Assembly: GCA_014529385.2 (NCBI GenBank)
Contig: CM043970.1
Span: 65,246,496-65,310,495, forward strand
Direction of reading: 5' to 3'
DNA: 64,000 bases
From: Adiantum capillus-veneris
Taxonomy: Eukaryota > Streptophyta > Polypodiopsida > Polypodiales > Pteridaceae
Part shown: in pieces, positions 22,104 to 31,557 of the stretch
Numbering within the stretch: the first letter of the stretch is position 1
Layout of the letters: the number at the start of each line of letters is the position of its first letter
Notes under the pieces: model-generated
Databases searched by the model: none
Seen by the model: the letters and a program-made list of their open reading frames with translations, nothing else
What the model was told of the DNA's origin: nothing
Program-made: the position numbers and the translations under genes

Positions 22104-24170
22104 GTGTGTAGGGACCGGCATGGTCGATTGCATTTGTCTCAAAAAGAAAGAAATGGAGGGACTTTCATTCCCGTTCATTTTGTAAACCCTCTTCTAGACA
22201 TTCCTAATTGGAAACGGTTTTTCAGCTTCTTCTTTTTTGGTTTATGTGTGATCACCACTCCCCTCTGGGAGGAATGCGTGCTAAGCTGGTCATTTGACCC
22301 ACCTCTAAAACTTATGCTTTGTAATGCCAAAGAAGTATTCACTTCTCACAATGAACAAGAATGCCAATGCTTAACATATCCTCATGAAATTGATGGCACT
22401 TGGGGACACATCCTCTCATCTAACTTGGAAACATTCATGAGTAACCCTCTCCCTATGATATGCAAGCCGGGTTTGGGGCATATCCCTTCAAAAACTTACG
22501 CTTTGTAATGCCAAAGAAGTATTCACTTCTCACAATGAACAAGAATGCCAATGCTTAACATATCCTCATGAAATTGATGGCACTTGGGGACACATCCTCT
22601 CATCTAACTTGGAAACATTCATGAGTAACCCTCTCCCTATGATATGCAAGCCGGGTTTGGGGCATATCCCTTCAAAAACTCCTAATCTAGAACAAGCCAT
22701 GAATGAACTTCACCAACTATTAGATCACCTTATTGAGAAACAATGTGTATGCTTACCCTCACATCTCACAATCAATCAAACCCATACACTATTCTCTCAA
22801 TATTGCCTCAATTTTTTGCCAATCAAACGACAACACCAAGTCTATCCTAATCACAATACAAAAATGGAGGAAATTAAGTAGAAATTATTTATCACATGCT
22901 TAGATAAATCAACAAATATTCTTGTATTAATTTGCAAACACTTCATTATCAGGGAAGCCAAGAAGAGACTCAATGGAGAAGATTTCCAAACATGGGAAAT
23001 GAGTGTGGACCAAACTCTCTCATCCATCTGGGCACACCTAAATCTTGTCACATGTTCCTCTCATTACTCACTCCCTTACATCACTACGATATACAAAAGG
23101 CACAAGAATGCCTTCAGATGGATAACTTGCGGAGCATCCTGCTGCTACTCTAGAATCTCTTTACTCATGGCATGCCTCCTTGAAACATGCCTCCCAATCC
23201 TCAAGACCTGAGCATGGCAACTCAACCAAAAAGTATTGTTATGCCATAACATCCACATCCAATCATGGTGGATCATGGAGTCAGTCTACGAGTGCATCCT
23301 GAACCTACCCAAAAATGCCATATCTCTCTTTTGTGGTGATATTAAGAAATGTTATGAGAATATCTCCCACCAAGGAGACAATGGGTTAATCTTGCACCTT
23401 TCAAAGCTAATCAAACATGCTTTCACATCTACTCATGAGAAATTTATCTCATTCAGAAAGTTCCCCACCCATTGCATCCATGGTACATGGTCTTCACACT
23501 CATATAAATTTGAGCTCTCTTTCACTATGGATGAGATAATCACATTGAACACTTGGCTAATTTCTAACATGTTCATCCAATGCCCAAAAACGGTGTATAA
23601 AAAATTAATGGCATCCCTACGGAACTCACATGCTCTCCACTTTGGTGCAACTTGTACCTCCATTCCCTTGAATATGACTTCATAGCACAGACATTAAGAG
23701 ATCCCAATGCCCCATCTATCCTCAACAAGTTGGGTACCTCTTTCAGATACTTCGATGACATCTTCCTAATAGACTCATTAGATCCAAGTCTATTTATGGA
23801 TCACCACAAAATTTATCCAGATTGTCTAGAAATAGAACATGAGAATAAAGACTTAGTCAAATTTCTCAACCTCAATCTTTCCATAGACAATGGTCTACTA
23901 ATAAAGAAACTCACAAAGAAAAAGGAGAACTTACCTTTCCTCCTATCAAATTCATCAAAAGGTCTAGCAATAGACCCTCAGACTGAGCACATAAAGTAAT
24001 CATATCTCAGCTAAAGCCCATCTTATTTTGCAAAACTCGCCCCAATGATGCCTCTGTTGATATCAAAAAACTAATTGAAGCCTTCTGCCTTAATGTATTG
24101 GAACATGCCAAACTATGGAGACTAGTGAGAGGATACCTTCAGAACTGCGTAGCCTCCCCACATACTTGTG
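22104..24170 (+). pseudogene. Penelope-like reverse transcriptase, frameshifted
   Basis: Motifs in order: a CxC-type N-terminal block 'ECQCLTYPHEIDGTWGHI' (~22346 and duplicated ~22530); 'LPYITTIYKRHKNAFRWITC' (~23070-23130); the first catalytic aspartate in 'FCGDIKKCYENI' (~23329); 'PLWCNLYLHSLEYDF' (~23637); the catalytic box 'FRYFDDIFLID' (~23742); and 'FLNLNLSIDNGLLIKKL', where PLEs have FLDL.I...g.L. A conserved-looking tail 'LWRLVRGYLQNCVASP' follows. This set fits PLE-type RTs rather than LTR or LINE RTs. At least four frame changes and a 184-bp duplication have destroyed it. No GIY-YIG nuclease seen. Confidence 0.6.
22307..22674 (+). repeat. 184-bp tandem duplication inside the RT gene
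   Basis: The unit starting AAAACTTATGCTTTGTAATG at 22307 repeats at 22491 with almost no differences. Since 184 is not a multiple of three, it shifts the frame and duplicates the CxC block. Confidence 0.9.
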
Positions 24171-24300
24171 ATCCCCAAAGAATACTACAAGCTTTGGAAA
24201 TTGGAGGGCACTAGGACCCCTATGGGCGGCCTAGTGCCCCCCATATTTTGGGGATACTCTTACAAAACACCTAGTGTGGGTGGAGGAGGGCCTCTATCTC

Positions 24301-24950
24301 TCTCTCTTTTTCTAAACCTTTTTCTCCTTAGTCATTTGACTTTGAATTGGTTTTTAAAAAAAGGGGGTGATCCCATAAAAGATCTTTTTGAAATGAAAGG
24401 GTGCTAAGAGAGGAGAGTGGGTATGCTATGAGCAAGGACATTTTTTTGGGGAAAAAGATGCAAGCCCCCACTTACCAACTAGAACCGTTAGGCTCCCAAA
24501 ACCACCTCCCACTCCCAATAGGGACCCCACCATTCTTGCCACCTTACTCTACAACTTCTTGGGCAAGCAAAGGCTGAAAAAGGACCCCCCTCTATAAAAA
24601 ATAAGGGAGAAAGAGCAAAGAAGAGATAGGCTAAGATTTCTTTAAAGGGTCTTGCTACTCCAACACTTTCACCTCATGGACTCATCCTCTCAAGTCATTT
24701 GTCACTTAGAGTTCTTTCGCATTAGGGTGACATCAATAACACATGTGGGTTTCTTACGACACCTGTCTTCCACCACCTCTCTAATTCAAGCCCTGGTGAC
24801 ATTTTTTTCATATGTTTTTCCCTATCACAACGTATCACATTAATTATTAAGGCATGGATGGAAATGAGGCTTGGTCTGAGTAATTCTTGAGCAAATGCTT
24901 ATGATTTTCACATTTTCTTGGCAAAATTAGTACTTAATAAGTTATGCTAC

Positions 24951-24960
<10 letters not shown>
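24301..24960 (+). repeat. Right direct repeat of the Penelope-like element
   Basis: Close copy of 11941-12680, in the same orientation, from 'TCTAAACCTTTTTCTCCTTA' to 'GCTACCTACTCTCTC'. It begins about 130 bp after the last recognisable RT-region coding sequence. Confidence 0.7.
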
Positions 24961-25000
<40 letters not shown>

Positions 25001-25440
25001 CCTCCTCACATTACTATGTTATAGTACTTAATAAGTTATGCTACCTACTCTCTCTCTCTCTCCCCCCACATTGCCTTTTGGGCTATTCAGTGCGCTCCTC
25101 ACTTGCCATCCACCAACCCATCCTCTAGTTGGGCCACGTGGCTTGCGTGAATCTCCTCCTTAATTTACATGCCAAAGATTCAATGGGCTTTTGTAGGCCG
25201 TTCAAAGGACGGAAGGTTGTAGCATTGCCGGACCTACAAATATTTGTTAGGGCCGTAACTCTCTCTCTCTCTCTTTCTCTCCATATTGCCTTTTGGGCTA
25301 TTCAGTGCGCTCCTCATTTGCCGCCCACCAACCCATCCTCTCCTTGCCTGAATCTCCATCTCCTTAATAGATTAATATAATATAGAATTATAGATAATAT
25401 AGATGATTACCTGGTAAGACTTCAGCACTGAATTATTATT
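24961..25440 (+). repeat. CT tracts and a repeat shared with 11.3-11.9 kb
   Basis: A CT run (to 24997) is followed by a short duplicated phrase 'TAGTACTTAATAAGTTATGC', then two copies of 'TTGCCTTTTGGGCTATTCAG' (25070 and 25287). Between them, about 25168-25260 repeats the end of the 351-bp unit found upstream of the PLE. An AT-rich patch at 25360-25410 could hold the TFB4 promoter. Confidence 0.55.
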
Positions 25441-25604
25441 TGGCCACCGCCGTGGGAATCAACTTTGCCATTTGAAAACGTTGTCGCCCATGAGATGGTG
25501 ACGAACCGAAAGGTTTGCTAGTACAGCTCGACAGGCAGCGACTACAGGCCTGAGAGAGTGAGAGAGAGCAAACGAGCGAAGCCAAAGGCTTGCTAGAACA
25601 GCTC

Positions 25605-25613
<9 letters not shown>

Positions 25614-25666
<53 letters not shown>
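25614..25666 (+). repeat. (GA)n tract in the probable TFB4 5' UTR
   Basis: A pure GA run of about 53 bp ends 16 bp before the TFB4 start codon. GA/CT runs are common in plant 5' UTRs and core promoters. Confidence 0.9.
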
Positions 25667-25667
<1 letters not shown>

Positions 25668-25682
25668 GCATCTGTTTGTGGA

Positions 25683-25912
25683 ATGGCAAATTCTACCGAG
25701 AAGAGCCAAGGTACCTTCCGTCTTTCTACATTCTGGTCTTCTTTCACTACAAGCTGTCTTGTGATTTGCAGTTCATTTTTTGTCTCGCTGCAGACGACGT
25801 GAGCTTAGTGGTGGTTTTGCTTGATGTGAACCCATACTTCTGGGGGAGGAGAAGTATTGAATCTGCTGCCTCCGGCTCTTCGGCCCTCACATTTAATCAG
25901 TTCATGCAGAAT
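25683..25912 (+). CDS. TFB4: TFIIH subunit TFB4 (p34), first two exons only
   Basis: ATG at 25683 opens a 28-nt coding exon (25683-25710) followed by an 83-bp intron (25711-25793) with GT and an excellent pyrimidine-rich acceptor TTTTTTGTCTCGCTGCAG. Exon 2 (25794-25912) ends at a GTACGT donor. Splicing joins a codon cleanly and gives 49 residues, including 'DDVSLVVVLLDVNPYFWG' and 'LTFNQFMQN', the start of the von Willebrand A-like fold of TFB4/GTF2H3. Plant TFB4 has DDVSLLVVLLDTNP at this place. TFB4 is a core subunit of TFIIH in transcription initiation and nucleotide-excision repair. An earlier AG at 25770-25771 would put exon 2 out of frame. Later exons (about 250 residues, including the zinc-binding C-terminus) were not found here. 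So it is either a gene with a very long TE-filled intron or a truncated copy. Confidence 0.75.
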
Positions 25913-26530
25913 GTACGTTCTTGCTAACTTCTACCTCATATTGCTTAAACACACTCTTTCTCTTGTTTGTGAGACCAATGAAAAGGATATAAGTTGGCAA
26001 GGCTTCAATGAGAAGCCTGTTCAACAAGCATATTACATGTTAAAGAATTTAAGATGGCTTGCCCAAGAATTAAGAATAGTATTGTGAAGGATGTGTGTGG
26101 GAGAGAGAAAGAGATAGAGAGAGGGGGCGGGGGTTTGAGAAATGAGTGCTAAAACAAAGAGAATTGTCTTGGTTTTTTCAATCTCAAGATTTAGCATTAA
26201 AGAACAAACAATGATTTGAAGGTATCCATTTAACCATTATTGGCAAGTTGACGAGTCAAACATTTGATGCGTTAAAGTGTTTTTCTTGATTGGATGGAAC
26301 ACATGCTGTTGTCTTGACTCTTAACAACAAGTGACTCATATAATCAACTTTGTGAATTATTCAATTAGGAGTCTTCATCATTAACCAAGAAGGCATTCAA
26401 AATTTATAGTCTTTCATCTAAATAGGTAGCACACATCTCAAAAGGATGCAAATGTGCTCATAAGTACAAGACTCCAAAAAAATAGCATTAGCAAGAGCTT
26501 GCCCAACATAACCAACATCAACACCTTGGT
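25913..26530 (+). other. Probable TFB4 intron 2 sequence
   Basis: Begins GTACGTTCTTGC and contains AT-rich sequence with no further TFB4-like exon. A GA-rich patch lies at 26090-26135. No transposon terminus recognised. Confidence 0.4.
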
Positions 26531-27152
26531 GGGAATAACAGCCTAGTTGTTTGTGCACCTTGCAGCTGGTTGGGTAAGCCGAGGCAACGCATATATATGC
26601 AGGAGGGGGACGCCTAGCCCCAAGGTCAGGGGTGCCCTCTCATGGGCACCCCAAGGGGGTAGCATGTGGAGATCACATGCAGGCATCCCTAGCGTTTTTC
26701 ATCAGCTTGACCAACGTTTTCCCTGGCAGCCCCCAACGTTTTTGGTGGGTAGCCATGGGGATGTTTGCAGATGATGGCACACATCTTCTGGAGGCGATCT
26801 CTTGCTAGGACAGACATGGGCAGCAGATCTTTCCCCTTCTTGTGATCCAAGGCAGCCCGTCCTGTGGGGCATCTCAATCAGAGGCATAGCACTATCCTCT
26901 AGGGCCTGCCTAGGAGAGCAGAGATCCAAATGTGTCTCTCTAGTTCTTCCTTTGCCAGGAGATGGATCAGTGGTGGGGAGCCCAACCCATGTGGCCGTGT
27001 CAGTGATCTCGTGTGCAAGACCAGTTGACAGTGTGAGTAGCAGTCGCAGTTGTGTGCACCTCGGGTCTATCCATTGGGCATGTCAGAGTTCTATGCCGGA
27101 CCACCCTCGGTCATTTGTATGAGCAGATTGTTATCATCATGGAGAGCCTTTC

Positions 27153-27211
<59 letters not shown>

Positions 27212-27392
27212 ACATTCTTAGATGTCATGTCTCTCTTTACCTCAGTGATCTCTCTTCTCCATAGGTGTGCCTTGTTCATGTGTTTGGCATTGCATGTGTT
27301 CTAGATTAGAGTCGAGGTACCCACCGGAACACGATCCAATTCTTGTCTTCATGGCATCTTCCGCTGCCACCTTTGACATGATATCAGAGCCC
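26531..27392 (+). mobile_element. Fragment of an LTR retrotransposon (LTR end plus primer site)
   Basis: TGATATCAGAGCCC at 27379-27392 resembles the initiator-Met primer site and directly follows a CA dinucleotide, so the sequence upstream is probably the 3' part of an LTR. It has a CT microsatellite at 27158-27208. The left LTR boundary was not identified and no coding follows that I can assign. Confidence 0.4.
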
Positions 27393-28060
27393 TATGGTGA
27401 TATGACTACCTGGATGCTTGGATTTGGTTGATCCGGTGCAGTTTTGGACATGATTGAGAGAGAAAAAGTTTGCTGTTTGTTTTTTTGGCTTTCTCCAAGT
27501 TTGGAGCATATTTGCGGAGGCCTTGGATCCTCGTCTGCGACTTCCCTGTCTTTACCCTTGTTTACCCCGACCTCTCTTTACCGAGGGGAACCCGATGGAG
27601 GCTTCAGGATGTGTAGCAGCGTTGGATTGCTTCGGTTTCCTCCTAGATGGAGTCATGTTACCGTGTCTTCCTGAAGGGGAGCAAGCATGCGGTTGTTGGA
27701 TCCAAAGGAGGAGTTATTCATTTCTAGCTTCTTCTTCAAAGAGAAGTGCTTGGACAACAGTAGGATCTTCTTCCTCATTTTTGAAGGAAGTTTCTATGGC
27801 TGTGTTTTCTTCGAGGAGATGAATTGGCAGATTTGCTGTGCCTTTTGTAAATGCACCATAGTTACCTGGGAACGGTCCTAGGAGGCTTTGGAATGCCGGA
27901 ACGGCGTTCTGGCCGGTTGATCATGCCCGGAACGGACATGCGTTCCGACTTGCCAGACGTGATTGGAACGGTTGGGCTGGAACGCACTGGAATGGGCAGC
28001 AAAAAAATGGTCATTTGAGCAGCCAATGGTCATAAACGAGCATTTTCAGCTAGCAGGAAA
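27393..28060 (+). other. Unassigned, possibly retrotransposon leader
   Basis: Several short frames on the plus strand but no domain. About 27860-27990 contains repeated GGAACGG/CGTTCCG motifs ('CCGGAACGGCGTTCTGGCCGG'-like) that could be a decayed transposon end. Confidence 0.3.
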
Positions 28061-28109
28061 CTTATAAATTGCTCCCTCTTCCCCCCATTCCTTCACAAAT
28101 GCATCAAGG

Positions 28110-28345
28110 CTCTCTCTCCCTTGCTCTCAAGCCATAGTCTCTCTGCTTGGGCCTCAAGGCTCAATCTCTCAACCTCTCTCTCTTGGGCTAACCCTCAAGG
28201 TTCAAGCTCTCTCTCCCTTGGTCTCAACTTTCAAGAGGTGAAGCCTCTCTCTCAAGCTCTCTATCTCAAGCTCTCACGGAGTCAAGCCTCTCTCCCAAGC
28301 CCTCTCTCAAACCCTCAAAGATCAAGCTCTCTCTCTTTCACGGAT
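28110..28345 (+). repeat. CTCTCTC-CAAGC minisatellite leader
   Basis: Irregular repeats of 'AAGCTCTCTCTC' and 'CCTCAAGGCTC' precede the BED-finger fragment and probably are its transcribed leader. A TATAAATT lies near 28063. Confidence 0.6.
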
Positions 28346-28358
28346 AATCCAATTATCC

Positions 28359-28640
28359 ATGGTCTCTTCTTCTCGTACAACCCCCTCCGTTCATGCGGGC
28401 AACACTCAAAAGGTGAAGGAATGGTCGTGGTGGGATGAAGTGACCTTGGAGGGCACCTTGTTGGCGGTAGGAGGTTCTCGTGCATTGGCATGCAAGCTAT
28501 GCTCTTACACGCGGAAAGGGGGGCATGACAAAGTGAGGGCACACTTTTCTCGAGTGTCGGGACATTAGGTGAGATTTTGCACCAACGTAACCATCGAGAA
28601 GAGCAAGGAGCTCGAGGAAAAGGATCGGCCAACCCCACGA
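28359..28640 (+). pseudogene. BED zinc-finger N-terminus of a hAT transposase
   Basis: Starts 'MVSSSRTTPSVHAGNTQKVK'. 'WSWWDEVTLEG' and 'LACKLCSYTRKGGHDKVRAH' match a BED finger (C..C, then H...H), as in DUF659-type hAT transposases, where 'VRFCTNVTIE' follows. A TAG at 28566-28568 interrupts it just after the finger, and the rest of the transposase is missing: the DNA turns into GC-rich filler and then an LTR. Confidence 0.55.
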
Positions 28641-28904
28641 CGGGCGGGCGGGCTGGCAGACGGGGGCAACTCCCATGTTGGGGGAAGGCCAAGAAGGGAA
28701 GGTTTGCCATGAGAGAGAGGACGCGAACGGCCGACGGCACAAAGGTGCCACGATGGCACGGCCAGCGGTGGGGTGAGGAGCGTTGACGCGCCAACGGTGC
28801 TCGACGGGTGCGACTGGCAACTCCACCACGGCGTGGCCGGGAAACGCGTTGACGGGGAGGCCGACCGTTTAGGGTTGGACGCGTTGATGGGACGGCGCGG
28901 GTCG
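28641..28904. other. GC-rich filler between hAT fragment and A1 LTR
   Basis: About 260 bp, clearly more GC-rich than its surroundings, with long chance frames on both strands. No family recognised. It replaces the first part of the A1 5' LTR. Confidence 0.4.
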
Positions 28905-29403
28905 ACGGGTGTGGTCAGACCAGCCAGCGTTTGCAGATTCAGCCCGCCATTCGCAGATTTCAGCATCTGCGTTTTCAGCGCATTGTCGTCATCGCCGTCG
29001 TCACCGACACAGAGTCGGAATTCAACATATACAAGATTTGCAGTTTTCAGTCCTTTAGCGTTTTCAGTTTTCAATTCGTCTCGTCATGGTCATCATCGTC
29101 GGCAAGTCCATTGCACTTAGACCATTGTACGGGGATTGTGCAATCAATAGTAGACCTCTCTCGCTTTAGAGAGTGGGGCCCTTGGAGGAGGGTTTGACAA
29201 CATTTTGGTGTCTCATTCGTCTCTCTCTATCTCTCAGTCTCAACACCTTCATTCATAGTGTATCCACTTTGTTTGTGATCATTTGTACTCTCTCACCGAA
29301 GGAATGGAAGGCTCTTCCTTTCGTAAGTAAAAGGAACCCTTGAGCATAGTTCGGAGCACTCATCTTGAGCAAAGTCCAACATTCACTTCCGCTGCACCTT
29401 ACA
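28905..29403 (+). repeat. A1 5' LTR, 5'-truncated
   Basis: Aligns with the second half of the 3' LTR from 'GTTTGCAGATTCAGCC' to the terminal CACCTTACA. U3 is missing. Confidence 0.85.
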
Positions 29404-29404
29404 T

Positions 29405-29416
29405 TGGTATCAGAGC
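29405..29416 (+). other. A1 primer-binding site (initiator Met)
   Basis: TGGTATCAGAGC lies 1 nt after the LTR end. Confidence 0.85.
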
Positions 29417-29510
29417 TTTGGCAGTGTTTTTGTATCACTCAAGAAAAGAACCACATAGTTTTTTTTGCTTGTTGCGGTCGCACGTAACCCAAGTCTACTT
29501 GGGCGTGTGC

Positions 29511-30818
29511 AGTCTCAAGCAAAATGGTTTGCGAGTTATGTCTTTTTCTAACTGTGTTTTGTAGCTCGGCACCCAATTACGCAAATCGGATGATGAGCAC
29601 AAGGAGGCTTTTATTTTCTGGCTGGACGACTTTATCAGGTTTGATGTCGAAGTCCTCGACCCCGTAGATCTCAACAAGGCGGTTGCGATTGCTCTTGCGT
29701 AGGAGATGAAGCACAATAAGGGAAAGCCGAAGAACAAGACTTCTCAAAGTAACTCTTAGACTCCTCAGAACCCTAAGAATGGTAAGAACGGTAAGAATGT
29801 TAACTCTTCTAACGAATCTTCCTCTAGTCTCTCCAAAAAGAACTCACACAATGAATCTAAGGGTAAAGCTAAAAGAATTGCTAAACCTAAGCTCACTCCA
29901 TATGAAAAAGCAGCACAAGGAATTTTAGGAGGATACATCACGTCGGAAGAACAAGTCATTTATTCTAAGGAAGGTCGATGTTATCATTGTCACATCAAGG
30001 GTCATATAAAGAAAACATGTTCTAAGATTGAATCTAGCGAATGTAAAGAACCCACAAAACCCACATCCTCCGTTAATGCCATCAATGAGAACACGAGTGT
30101 GTCCCAAGTTTCTCATGATCCTCCCATTAATGAGTCTCTCATTAAGTGTTATGGTCATGTGAAGGGTCAGCGTTTTGTCATATTGTTTGATCCAGGCAGT
30201 ATGCATGATGTGATAAATGACTCTCTTGTCGAAAGAGCCCGCTTGGAGGTTAGCAAGACATCTCCTTTCGAGGTGTCGGGCTTCGCTCCCGGTATGGACT
30301 CTCTCATTACACGAAAGTGCCTTGATGTGTTGTTCACTGTTCAACAAGCGTCCTTCCGCAGAAAATTTGTAGTATCTCCTCTTTTAGGATGTGATATGCT
30401 TTTAGGCATTCAATGGTTTCGTGAGCATAACCCTCTCATTGATCGGGCAGCCAATACTTTCACTTTCAATGCCAAAAGTGACTCTCCCATTGTCATTCAT
30501 GGGGGGGAAGTTGTTCATTCTTCATCTCTCATTTCTAATGGGCAGGCGAAGCTTGAAAAGAATCAAGAGAAGGAGACTCTCTTAGTCTTCTCTTCTCCAA
30601 AGCACGACATGCATGATTTGCATGATATAGATGTGATTATTCACAAGCATGATGATTTGCATGATAAAGATGTGATTGTTCACAAGGATGATGGTTTAGT
30701 TGATGCTTTTTCTAGTGAAGCTAACCTCATTGCAGATCGATCAATCACAGAGAACCGATCTTGGCTCTCGAGTCGAGATCCAAGGAAACCACTTAGGAAG
30801 TATTATGTGTTCGCATGA
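29511..30818 (+). pseudogene. A1 Gag-protease with three in-frame TAG stops
   Basis: One frame runs from the end of the capsid-like region ('VMSFSNCVL') to the protease end, broken by TAG at 29562, 29700 and 29757. At all three places the related copy A3 has glutamine. The zinc knuckle 'CYHCHIKGHIKKTC' is at 29979-30020. The protease active site 'VILFDPGSMHDVI' has D-P-G-S where D-S/T-G-A is usual; 'LGCDMLLGIQWF' supplies the second conserved block. A His/Asp-rich linker with 'KHDDLHDKDVIVHK' follows. The N-terminal part of Gag is deleted relative to A3. Confidence 0.85.
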
Positions 30819-31547
30819 TTAGTCAGCACGTATTGTTCAAGTGTTTCATTCGTGACGGTTTCTTGTATTTTTGTTACCGTCTTTATGTGTTCCCTTTCCA
30901 CAGGCATGCCATATTGTACGATGAACACGATTCACTCATGAATGAGCACGGATGTATGCGGATTACTCATGAAAAGAAGAAATGTTTGCATTCAAGGAAA
31001 TTACATTCCATGTCTCTTCCTTGGCATGACACAGTCTTAGAAAGAGCACAAGAACGATTAACCATCAAGCATCGGCATTTCCATTGTGATTTGCCACAGT
31101 TGATAGATTTAGATCAGAAAGACAAGTTTCAATTCCAATTTTTGTGTGTGTTTGATGAACGGTTTGACACTCCGTCTCTTTGTTCATCTACATTGCATGC
31201 ACAGTCTTTAAAGAAGACTAGAATTTTTCCAGTCACTTTATACATGGAATGGGTATGTTCATGTTTTTGTGTTGGAAGAGGTTTGAGGAATTTTCCTCCT
31301 CGGAGATTCTTGATGAAGGTGGACCTATGTCCATAGACGCAGTTGGACCATTGAAGCAGCCACAGATGACTGTGTCGCTTTCGGCGCGGCCCAAACAAGC
31401 AAGCGTTGCAAACCTTTGTGAAGTTCAAGTATCGCACGACCCACACATCAGAGTGGGTCGGCGAAGAGTCCTTCCTAGGATTCATCCAAGCGTTGTTGAT
31501 GATCTTCCTCGACGCCATACAGTTCGGTACCAGTACCTCACTTTAAA
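30815..31547 (+). pseudogene. A1 ORF-X, conserved unassigned protein
   Basis: Starts by overlapping the protease frame and reads 'FIRDGFLYFCYRLYVFPFHR', 'HDSLMNEHGCMRITHEKKK', 'SLPWHDTVLERAQERL', 'HCDLPQLIDLD' and 'FDTPSLCSSTLHAQSL'. After one frame change near 31250 it ends 'VKFKYRTTHTSEWVGEE..' and a TAA just before the PPT. The first part resembles the zinc-binding N-terminus of gypsy integrases (..dG.Lyf..rlyvP...HdS..GH.G...T), the last part a chromodomain. The catalytic core between is absent. This is probably an internally deleted pol kept as its own ORF. Confidence 0.6.
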
Positions 31548-31557
31548 AAGGAGGGGA
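31545..31557 (+). other. A1 polypurine tract
   Basis: AAAAAGGAGGGGA immediately precedes the TGTCACG start of the 3' LTR. Confidence 0.85.

Larger units (their letters stand above)
11941..24960 (+). mobile_element. Penelope-like retroelement candidate, interrupted by Gypsy-1
   Basis: Two direct repeats of roughly 740 and 660 bp flank a region that, once the Gypsy-1 insertion is set aside, is about 5.7 kb long. It holds a frameshifted upstream ORF series and a reverse transcriptase with Penelope-type motifs. PLEs are flanked by pseudo-LTRs, which would explain direct repeats that lack TG...CA ends, tRNA primer site and PPT. No GIY-YIG endonuclease was seen downstream of RT, so it is either an endonuclease-deficient type or truncated. 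Both ends lie in CT microsatellites. The PLE reading rests on motifs read by eye. Confidence 0.55.

Noticed and set aside
25436-25747. Open frames made of Ser-Leu or Arg-Glu repeats over GA/CT tracts (also 27050-27304 and 36504-36692)
   Set aside because: They are translations of dinucleotide microsatellites; the length comes only from absence of stops in the repeat.
28565-29074. 169-codon minus-strand frame plus overlapping plus-strand frames
   Set aside because: GC-rich filler with open frames on both strands and no domain; it crosses into a known LTR.
29405-29416. TGGTATCAGAGC motifs as parts of tRNA genes
   Set aside because: They are primer-binding sites directly after LTR ends; no cloverleaf or A/B boxes around them.
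30815-31547. ORF-X as an envelope-like gene
   Set aside because: No signal peptide or convincing membrane segment; the ends look more like integrase zinc region and chromodomain.
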